In this document: one piece after another, positions 8,291 to 13,985 of the stretch | Position numbering within the stretch: position 1 is the stretch's first letter | Layout of the letters: the number at the start of each line of letters is the position of its first letter | NCBI GenBank assembly: GCA_034430335.1 | Contig: DAOUES010000311.1 | Location: 1-13,985, forward strand | Direction: 5' to 3' | DNA: 13,985 nucleotides | From: JAFGOY01 sp034430335 | GTDB lineage: Bacteria; Chloroflexota; Anaerolineae; Aggregatilineales; UBA3940 | Made by a program: the position numbers and the translations under genes | The notes under the pieces: generated by a model | Seen by the model: only the letters and a program-made list of their open reading frames with translations | What the model was told of the DNA's origin: nothing | Databases searched by the model: none

Positions 8291-8633
8291 GAAATTCAAA
8301 TAACTGGTCCAGTGGAAGAAAGCAGGCGCGATGCGAGCCGGCTGCATCCCCCTACAATCAAAACTATACCTGCATCACTGTGATTGAGCCTTAATCGGCT
8401 TATTCTGCATGTGCTCCATCGGCTACGCCAACCGCTGCTCTGCAAGATCGTCATGCAAAAGGCCCTACAGGAACGTGATGCTCGGACAGGAGGGCTATGA
8501 GCAGCTCTGATCTGGCCTGTATATCCATAGAGTCAGCATCATAGACATGGAAAGTAAACAGCATTAGGAACCGGGCGCGGCCTCACTGACAGCCTTTGAA
8601 TGCCTAAAAAACGAGAGTAAAGGAAGTTTCTTT
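8291..8633 (+). other. Long gene-free leader of the importer operon
   Basis: About 340 nt separate the predicted start site from the permease 1 ATG. I see no convincing ORF and no recognisable riboswitch. Local foldable segments include GATGC-g-AGCC / GGCTGCATC (about 8330-8348), AGCC / GGCT with a 6-nt loop (about 8387-8400), ACAGG / CCTGT (about 8490-8520), and a GCTGCTC / GAGCAGC pair across about 60 nt. It ends in AGGA (8621-8624), 9 nt from the ATG. It may be a regulatory leader or leftover sequence from a rearrangement. Confidence 0.4.
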
Positions 8634-9598
8634 ATGCACAAATCCGGTATCGTCAAGTTTATCAGGCGCAACGCCACCGCCTATATGTTCCTCGCACCGT
8701 GGTTCCTGGGTTTCCTCGTATTTACGCTTTACCCGATGATATACTCGCTGTGGCTCGGTTTCACGAATTATGACTTCACACAGCCCGATTCGACACAATG
8801 GATCGGGTTTGGCAATTATCTGAAAATGTTCGGGTCGGTATTCGGGCTGTCCGAGTTCACCGCGCTCACGGGTGAGGTTATGCGCGTGGACCCGTACTAC
8901 CTAAAGTCGCTGTCCGTGACGTTTACCTATGTGCTCGCGTCCGTGCCGCTGAAGTTGATAGTCGCCCTCGCTGTGGCGATGCTAATGAACCAGAAACTGC
9001 GGGGGTGCCGTTCTACCGCGCCGTGTACTATATCCCTACCCTTCTCGGCGGCTCGGTAGCAATCGCGGTGCTGTGGAGGAAGCTGTTTGAGAAAGACGGC
9101 CTGGTAAACGGCTTACTGGGAGCCATCGGCTTCACCGACCTCCCCAGCTGGGTAACCAACCCCAAGTACGCACTCTGGACGCTTGTCTTGCTGACGGTAT
9201 GGCAGTTCGGCTCGTCGATGATTATCTTCCTCGCAGGGCTGAAGCAGATCCCACAGGAGTACTACGACGCGTCAAGCGTGGACGGTGCTAGTAAGGTACG
9301 GCAGTTCTTCTCTATAACCATCCCCCTGCTTTCGCCGGTTATTCTGTTCAACCTGGTCATACAGATGATATCCGCGTTCCAGGCGTTCACCCAGGCCTAT
9401 ATCATCGGCGGCGGCAGGGGAGGTGTGCTCAACTCCACACTGTTCTATTCCCTCCACCTGTATATTCAGGGATGGACATACCACGAGATGGGGTACGCGT
9501 CAGCTATGGCGTGGATGCTGCTGTTCATTATCGGGGTACTCACAGCGATTGTCTTTAGATCATCGAACTGGTGGGTGTCATATGGAACCGGGGAATAA
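8634..9598 (+). pseudogene. CUT1 ABC sugar importer permease 1 (MalF/UgpA-like), frameshifted
   Basis: Membrane component of a carbohydrate ABC importer. The first part (8634 to about 9000) has a cytoplasmic start, TM1 (AYMFLAPWFLGFLVFTLYPM), a periplasmic loop and TM2. The second part, in the next frame (from about 9005), has RAVYYIPTLLGGSVAIAVLW, further membrane helices, the EAA loop that contacts the ATPase (EYYDASSVDGASKVRQFFSI), and a last helix before TAA at 9596. The join is a run of five G (9001-9005). One more G would restore KLRGVPFYRAVYY and a protein of about 321 residues, normal for this family. The lesion is therefore a 1-bp loss in a homopolymer, either a real mutation or a read error. 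Permease 2 starts 1 bp after the stop codon. Confidence 0.88.
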
Positions 9599-9599
9599 C

Positions 9600-10445
9600 A
9601 TGAAAACCAGTACGGTTGTACGCCATACTTTGACACATCTGTTCATAATCGCCGTGGGGCTGCTTATGATCTACCCCATCGCCTGGATGATTGTCAGCTC
9701 GTTCAAGCCCAACAATATGATCTTCAGCGACCCGGGGATCATACCGAAAGCCGTGACCATTGAAAACTATATCACCGGGTGGAAAGGCTACGCGGGTACA
9801 TCCTTCGGGAGGTTCTTCGCAAACTCGCTCGGAATGTGCGCCGTGGCCATTATCGGGAACCTGATATCCTGCTCAATGGCGGCCTACGCGTTCGCGCGGC
9901 TCAAATTCTCGGGCAAGAACTTCTGGTTCGCGGTGATGATGGTAACGCTCATGCTTCCGAGCCATGTCACGACCGTGCCGCGATATATCCTGTTCAATAC
10001 CTTCGGTTGGGTGGGGTCGTACCTCCCGATACTCGTGCCGAAATTCCTTGCGACGGACGCGTTCTTCGTGTTTCTACTCGTGCAGTTCATACGCAGTCTA
10101 CCGAAAGAGATCGAAGAGGCGGCGATTATCGACGGGTGCGGGGAAGCCGGGGTATTCCTGCGTATCATCGTACCGCTCGCAACCCCCGCTCTGGTGACGA
10201 CGGCGCTGTTCACGTTCCTGTGGACGTGAGACGACTTTTTCAACCACCTGCTGTACCTCACAAGACCGGAAACTTTCACTGTATCAAGGGCGTTGCGCAC
10301 GTTTGTCGGCGACGCGGGCGCGGTATCCAACTGGGGCGGCGCGCTGGCGATGTCCACGCTTTCTATGGTTCCCGCCTTTATCCTGTTCTTCTCCCTGCAG
10401 AAATACTTCGTACAGGGTATCACGACCACGGGCATAAAGGGTTAG
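9600..10445 (+). pseudogene. CUT1 ABC sugar importer permease 2 (MalG/UgpE-like), in-frame TGA
   Basis: Partner membrane subunit of permease 1. The ATG at 9600 gives TM1 (FIIAVGLLMIYPIAWMIVSS), SFKPNN, further helices and the EAA loop (LPKEIEEAAIIDGCGEAGVF). The frame meets TGA at 10227-10229 (codon 210) in FLWT-stop-DDFF. Family members usually read FLWTWNDFF or similar, so the TGA replaces a Trp codon by a single TGG to TGA change. Sequence beyond the stop is typical (FNHLLYLTRPETFTVSRALR, ending QKYFVQGITTTGIKG) and ends with TAG at 10443, giving 281 residues in full, the usual length. Without read-through the last two helices would be lost. It may be a pseudogene, a sequence error, or, less likely, a recoded Trp. 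Confidence 0.88.
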
Positions 10446-10454
10446 CACAATAAC

Positions 10455-10542
10455 AGGAGAACTTGAATATGAAATGATGATAGGTGACGTATTTCGGGTT
10501 TGTCCGCTGAAACTATACAGAAACAAAGGAGAAACAGAATGA
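10455..10542 (+). other. Vestigial start site and 22-codon ORF before the binding protein gene
   Basis: AGGAG (10455-10459) stands 9 nt before ATG AAA TGA (10469-10477), a good translation start that ends after two codons. Overlapping it, ATG at 10474 opens a 22-codon frame (MMIGDVFRVCPLKLYRNKGE...) whose TGA overlaps the binding protein ATG as ATGA. The peptide resembles nothing I know. It may be the remnant of an original gene start here, or a coupling leader peptide. Confidence 0.3.
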
Positions 10543-12029
10543 AGAAGAACGGCTTATTGATTGTGGCACTTGTGGCTGTCGCCATGTCATTAGTGGCATG
10601 TGGCGCTCCCGCCGACACCTCTGCGGCAGATGCAGCCGCAGATGCAGCCGCTGCGGAACTGGAAGCACAGGTTGCCGACCTGCAGGGACAGCTGGAAGAT
10701 GCGCCTGATGAAAATGCAATGGCTGACCTGGAAGCACAGATCGCTGATCTGGAGGGTCAGTTGGAAGCAGCAGCGGCTGCGCCGACTGAGGTTCCGACCC
10801 GCTCCGATGGACTCCCCGTTTACACGGGCGGTCCCGCCGAGATCCGCATGGGTTGGTGGGGCAACGACGACCGCGCCGCCAGAACCCTACAGGTTATCGA
10901 GCTGTTCCAGGCGGCGTATCCCGAGATCAAAGTTATCGGCGAGCCTAATGGCGGCACGCCCGACCACTTCGCGATCATCGACACACAGCTTGCGGGCAAC
11001 AACGCCCCCGACATTATCCAGTTCGGCGGCAACTGGCCCGATTACCAGCAGTACCTTGAACCGCTCAATGGCTATCTCGGCGAACAGCTCATGATCGACA
11101 CCGCCGAGCAGTTTGACCAGACTGCGCTTATCCCCGCGACGGCAGCCGATGGCAATCTCTATGCCGTAAGCCTCGGCACGAACACGCTCGTCCTTGTCTA
11201 CAACAAGACGATGATCGAGGCGGCGGGGGTTGCGCTCCCGAAGGACAACATGACCTGGGACGAGATGATCGACTACGGTCGGGAACTCAAGGATGCTCTC
11301 CCCGCGGGCGTCGCACCCTTCGTGGACAACAGCACCAATCAGGCGAACTACCTCAGCTATTTCTACCGTAAACAGGGTACCCCGCTCTGGACTTCCGACG
11401 ACGGCGGCAAATCCTACGCGACGGTTGAGTCCGCCAGTGCATGGCTTCAGATGTGGGCGGATATGCGTGCCGAAGGGCTAATTCCCGACGCGGACACCAC
11501 CGCGACCTACGCCGAAACCGGGGCGGACAGCTCGGCGCTTGTGGCGGGCAAGGCGGCTATCGGTATGATCTGGAGTAACCAGATAGCGGGTTATCAGGCG
11601 GCCATGACCGACATGCTCGGCGCGACGACGCTCCCCAAGGGCGGTGAAAAGTCATACGTTATCCAGATGAGCCAGTACCTGGGCATGAACAACGCCAGCG
11701 AGAACAAGGAAGCGGCGGCGCTGTTCATCAACTTCTTTGTTACCACCCCAACGGCGGGCGCGATACTCCAAACCAATCGAGGCGTGCCTTCCTCGCCGGT
11801 TGTGCGTCAGGCAATCGCCGTCGGTGGCACCAAGACTGATGCGGAGGTTTACAGGATCTACGATGCGGTAGCCGACCGCACGATCCCGCAGGACCCGAAC
11901 CTCCCGAACGACCAGGAGTTTGTGAACGAGCTTAAGTTGATCGGTCAGCAGGTAGCGTTCGGGCAGAGCACGGTTGACCAGGCCGCTGAGGACTTGCAGG
12001 CATTGATCGAGCGTCTGGCGGTCAAGTAA
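10539..12029 (+). CDS. Carbohydrate ABC transporter substrate-binding lipoprotein
   Basis: 496 residues from the ATG at 10539, chosen because AAAGGAG lies 7 nt upstream and the N-terminus becomes a classical lipoprotein signal peptide. Residues 1-20 are Lys-Lys plus a hydrophobic core, and the lipobox LVAC ends at Cys21, the likely lipid anchor outside the membrane. Residues 24-87 are an Ala/Glu/Gln-rich coiled-coil tether containing two near-identical 15-residue units (40-54 and 63-77, each about xLEAQxADLxGQLEx). The mature SBP_bac_1 domain starts near IRMGWWGNDDRAARTLQVIE and continues through APDIIQFGGNWPDYQQYLEP, FVDNSTNQANYLSYFYRKQ and GKAAIGMIWSNQ. The GWWG-N-D-x-R start resembles the YesO/LplA-like group that binds pectin- or rhamnogalacturonan-derived sugars, which fits the neighbouring rhamnosidase. 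It is last in the operon, where the first position is more usual. The gene is intact. Confidence 0.92.
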   Translation: MKKNGLLIVALVAVAMSLVACGAPADTSAADAAADAAAAELEAQVADLQGQLEDAPDENAMADLEAQIADLEGQLEAAAAAPTEVPTRSDGLPVYTGGPAEIRMGWWGNDDRAARTLQVIELFQAAYPEIKVIGEPNGGTPDHFAIIDTQLAGNNAPDIIQFGGNWPDYQQYLEPLNGYLGEQLMIDTAEQFDQTALIPATAADGNLYAVSLGTNTLVLVYNKTMIEAAGVALPKDNMTWDEMIDYGRELKDALPAGVAPFVDNSTNQANYLSYFYRKQGTPLWTSDDGGKSYATVESASAWLQMWADMRAEGLIPDADTTATYAETGADSSALVAGKAAIGMIWSNQIAGYQAAMTDMLGATTLPKGGEKSYVIQMSQYLGMNNASENKEAAALFINFFVTTPTAGAILQTNRGVPSSPVVRQAIAVGGTKTDAEVYRIYDAVADRTIPQDPNLPNDQEFVNELKLIGQQVAFGQSTVDQAAEDLQALIERLAVK

Positions 12030-12057
12030 CTTCCAGCAAAAGTGGCGATTACCAAAA

Positions 12058-12087
12058 GCGCGGGGTCGTACGATCCCGCGCCTTTTT
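12058..12087 (+). terminator. Rho-independent terminator of the importer operon
   Basis: GCGCGGG (12058-12064) pairs with CCCGCGC (12075-12081) around an inner TCG/CGA stem extension, followed by TTTTT (12083-12087). An AAAA run before the stem makes it usable on the minus strand too. It lies 28 bp after the binding protein stop codon. Confidence 0.85.
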
Positions 12088-12211
12088 CATTCCCCGATCT
12101 GGTCCCATTCCAGCCCCGGCGTCGGGGGAGGCGATGATAGCCTGTCGCACAGCGTGGGCAGACTGCCGGTGGTTTGGGTATTATTCGGCTCCAACAGGCC
12201 GACATTTTACC

Positions 12212-12355
12212 TCAAATCACCTTCGATCCAACTCCAGTTTGATAATCCCTCATATTCGTGGGCATTACCTTACCACCCGTCCAGAAGATATGGTCGGTGA
12301 GACCGGCAGCCATCGCCGGGGAAGGCTGGTCTCAGCCAAGTGTAGTTTTAGGTCG
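12212..12355 (-). pseudogene. Transposase C-terminal remnant (probably IS1-like)
   Basis: On the minus strand the frame ending at TGA 12212 reads PAMAAGLTDHIFWTGGKVM. This closely resembles the TPAMAAGLTDHIW C-terminal motif of transposases I recall from Cyanobacteria and Chloroflexota, with an extra Phe. The frame just upstream contributes RHDLKLHLAETSL in a shifted phase. Everything further N-terminal is missing, because the terminal repeat at 12375-12409 follows at once. The assignment rests on remembered family similarity. Confidence 0.4.
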
Positions 12356-12374
12356 TGGCGGGAGGTTTTCAAGC

Positions 12375-12409
12375 TTTCGGCGACGACTGCGAATTATCCG
12401 TTGTTTTCA
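12375..12409 (-). repeat. Right, inverted copy of the IS terminal repeat
   Basis: Read on the minus strand from 12409 the sequence is TGAAAACAACGGATAATTCG, matching the left repeat at 1372-1391 in 19 of 20 positions. Similarity fades after about 35 bp. Its outer edge points right, 13 bp from the stop codon of the ATPase subunit D gene. The two copies therefore face inward and enclose about 11 kb. Confidence 0.7.
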
Positions 12410-12422
12410 ACCGATGCACCGG

Positions 12423-13160
12423 CTACTCGATGTCATCGGACTTGGGCCCACCGCCGATAATATCACGGTAACCGGGAGTCTTTTCGCCGGAAGCGTCGCG
12501 GTAAGGCTGATTGAATTCGCGGGTGGACGGCCCGACTGTTGGTTTGGGGGTTCGGGTCTTAAGTCGCTTGAGGCGAAACGTTTCTTCACGTTCGCGTTCC
12601 TCAAGCGCACTCTCGATGAAAGCTATCGTTTCCTCGTAATCCGGGATAAAAATATGCTCCAGGGCGTTCACCCGGCGCTGCGTTTTGCGTAGTTCGCCCG
12701 CCAGCCGCCAGACTGACGTGATCAACTCGGAAAGTTGGGGCACGCTGTCCAGCACTTTACGGAAAGCCGCGCTTGCTTCGTCCAGCGCCGCCGTGGTATC
12801 TCCCGGGCTGTAGGGCATTTCCAGGGGCTTCCCGACCGCTTCAATCAGGGGAAGTAACACGCCCATGACCCCGCGAAATTTGAGCTGAACATCAACGGTC
12901 TCGGTCACGGCTAATGCTGCCCATTCCATGTGCTCCTGGCCCATCGTCAGCCGGGATCGTTCCAGGGTGCGGTAGGCCACCTCCAGCAGGTCCCACATCT
13001 GATCCTGGAATGCCTCGGCATCGTGGGCCAGGCGGATAAGCTCTATCGTCAGAACCTCGCGCTTTTTGTCCAGAATCTCGTACCCCTCACGGGCAAACTG
13101 GAGTTCCTGCTTCATGCGCAGCAGGCTGCTGCGGGTGGGGGGAATGTTAATGCGTGTCAT
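12423..13160 (-). CDS. atpD: V/A-type ATP synthase/ATPase subunit D
   Basis: Central rotor stalk subunit of the V/A-type proton- or sodium-translocating ATPase, turning inside the A3B3 head. The ATG at 13160 is preferred over the one two codons upstream because family proteins begin MTRINIPPTRSxLLRLK-like, as here (MTRINIPPTRSSLLRMKQEL). The 245-residue protein is almost all helix: an N-terminal coiled-coil strand (about 8-75) and a C-terminal strand with the conserved RRVNALEHIFIPDYEETIAF (about 165-185). A hydrophilic tail of about 45 residues after the second helix (TPKPTVGPSTREF to DDIE) is longer than usual. The start overlaps the end of the subunit B gene by 14 nt, indicating translational coupling. 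The symbol follows A/V-type operon naming (also ntpD). Confidence 0.92.
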   Translation of the reverse strand: MTRINIPPTRSSLLRMKQELQFAREGYEILDKKREVLTIELIRLAHDAEAFQDQMWDLLEVAYRTLERSRLTMGQEHMEWAALAVTETVDVQLKFRGVMGVLLPLIEAVGKPLEMPYSPGDTTAALDEASAAFRKVLDSVPQLSELITSVWRLAGELRKTQRRVNALEHIFIPDYEETIAFIESALEEREREETFRLKRLKTRTPKPTVGPSTREFNQPYRDASGEKTPGYRDIIGGGPKSDDIE

Positions 13161-13985
13161 GAGCATCCCCGTAATACTGCTCGATCTCTTCTGGGCTTAC
13201 TCGCGTCAGCTCCGTCTGGGGCAGCATAGAAAGCAGCCGCCAGCTAATGGTCAGTGCAGTCTCGATATCCCGGTCTTCTGTGAGTTCCTGATTGATGAAT
13301 TCTCGCTCAAACGCCCGACCGAATTCCAGGTACTGCTGGTCTATGGTCGAAAGCTCCTCTTCTCCGATAACCGAGGCCAGCGCCCGGACTTCCTGGATAT
13401 GTGCGTAGGCTGCGTATAGCTGCGCTGACAGGTGACTGTGATCGGTGCGGGTGCGCCCCTTGCCAATGCCATCCTTCATCAGCCGCGACAGGCTGGGCAG
13501 CACCGCGATAGGCGGATAAATATCCTGGTGGTAGAGATCGCGTCCCAGCACGATCTGGCCCTCGGTAATGTAGCCAGTCAGGTCGGGCACAGGGTGGGTA
13601 ATGTCGTCGTTCGGCATCGTGAGAATTGGAATCTGGGTGATCGATCCCTGGCTGGTTTTAATCCGTCCGGCCCGCTCGTACAGAGATGCCAGGTCGCTGT
13701 AAAGATAGCCGGGATATCCTTTACGGCTGGGAACCTCGCCCCGTATGTTCGAAATCTGGCGTAATGCCTCGCAGTAGTTGGTCATATCGGTGAAGACGAC
13801 CAGCACGTCCATGTCACGCTCAAAGGCCAGGTGCTCGGCCAGGGTCAGCGCGACGCGCGGCGTCACCAGCCGTTCTACCGGCGGATCGTCAGCCAGGTTG
13901 AGGAACATCGCCACACGGGTTAACGCGCCACTTCTGACGAACGAGTCGCGGAAGTAAGCCGCCACATCGTGCTTGACCCCCATCG
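13147..13985 (-). CDS. atpB: V/A-type ATP synthase/ATPase subunit B, C-terminal part
   Basis: Non-catalytic nucleotide-binding subunit of the V/A-type ATPase head. About 278 C-terminal residues lie in the window. The real start and roughly 180 N-terminal residues lie beyond the right edge, so the ATG at 13983 is internal. Highly conserved blocks are present: FLNLADDPPVERLVTPRVAL, FTDMTNYCEALR, GYPGYLYSDLASLYERAGR, ILTMPNDDITHPVPDLTGYI, YPPIAVLPSLSRLMKDGIG. The B-then-D order with overlap is the normal end of bacterial and archaeal A/V-ATPase operons, so subunit A and the stator and membrane subunits are expected outside the window. The stop is TAA at 13147. No damage is seen. The symbol follows A/V-type naming (also ntpB). 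Confidence 0.95.
   Translation of the reverse strand, partial: MGVKHDVAAYFRDSFVRSGALTRVAMFLNLADDPPVERLVTPRVALTLAEHLAFERDMDVLVVFTDMTNYCEALRQISNIRGEVPSRKGYPGYLYSDLASLYERAGRIKTSQGSITQIPILTMPNDDITHPVPDLTGYITEGQIVLGRDLYHQDIYPPIAVLPSLSRLMKDGIGKGRTRTDHSHLSAQLYAAYAHIQEVRALASVIGEEELSTIDQQYLEFGRAFEREFINQELTEDRDIETALTISWRLLSMLPQTELTRVSPEEIEQYYGDAHDTH

Noticed and set aside
8330..8600. tRNA, known riboswitch or CRISPR repeats in the importer leader
   Set aside because: No cloverleaf, no recognised aptamer core and no regularly spaced direct repeats were found.
9884..10435. 183-codon open frame on the minus strand within permease 2
   Set aside because: Antisense shadow of a GC-rich membrane gene; no motif and no ribosome binding site.
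9779..10453. 224-codon open frame on the plus strand overlapping permease 2
   Set aside because: Arg-rich with no domain; frame 3 carries the EAA motif and membrane helices, so this is a shadow frame.
10500..10538. Extended binding protein start upstream of 10539
   Set aside because: The 13 extra residues would disrupt the lipoprotein signal peptide, and the strong AAAGGAG points to the ATG at 10539.
1360..12420. Target-site duplication flanking the two terminal repeats
   Set aside because: The bases outside the left repeat (CAGCCGC) and right repeat (ACCGATG) do not match, so a single clean transposition is not shown.
12258..12692. 144-codon plus-strand frame crossing the terminal repeat into subunit D
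   Set aside because: It is antisense to subunit D and the transposase remnant, with no recognisable domain.

Overview
The window looks like a stretch of bacterial chromosome of moderate GC, most likely from a Chloroflexota (Anaerolineae-type) genome. This is an inference. It rests on a bacterial V/A-type ATPase operon, a large signalling ATPase of the MalT/adenylate-cyclase-associated kind, and a sugar-binding lipoprotein with a coiled-coil tether. No rRNA, tRNA or marker gene is present to settle the taxonomy.

Layout from left to right. (1) 2-1345 (+): 3' part of a regulatory AAA/STAND-type ATPase gene, cut by the window edge. (2) 1372-1969: left terminal repeat and decayed transposase of an IS481-like insertion sequence, with a hairpin that can mask the transposase ribosome binding site. 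(3) 2084-12029: a carbohydrate-utilisation locus. It holds a GH78 alpha-L-rhamnosidase (-, frameshifted), a GH43-type glycosidase (+), a Gfo/Idh/MocA oxidoreductase and a LacI-type regulator (both -, probably co-transcribed). Divergent from lacI lies a CUT1 ABC importer: permease 1 (frameshifted), permease 2 (in-frame TGA) and a lipoprotein binding protein. A strong terminator follows the importer. (4) 12212-12409: transposase C-terminal remnant and a second, inverted copy of the IS terminal repeat. (5) 12423-13985 (-): V/A-type ATPase subunits D and B, with B cut by the window edge.

How the genes fit together: the importer would bring in a rhamnose-containing or related plant or microbial glycan fragment. 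GH78 and GH43 have no visible signal peptide and would trim it in the cytoplasm. The oxidoreductase would act on a released sugar, and LacI would sense it. Between lacI and the importer are two divergent promoters, each with a copy of the same 13-bp motif just after its -10 box; the copies are 100 bp apart. No importer ATPase gene is present, so a shared MsmX-type ATPase encoded elsewhere would be needed.

Most unusual points: the whole sugar locus lies between two inward-facing copies of an IS terminal repeat about 11 kb apart. Three catabolic or transport genes each carry a single lesion. The TGA in permease 2 sits at a position that is normally Trp, in a window where none of ten genes ends in TGA. 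The binding protein gene appears to have a replaced 5' end.
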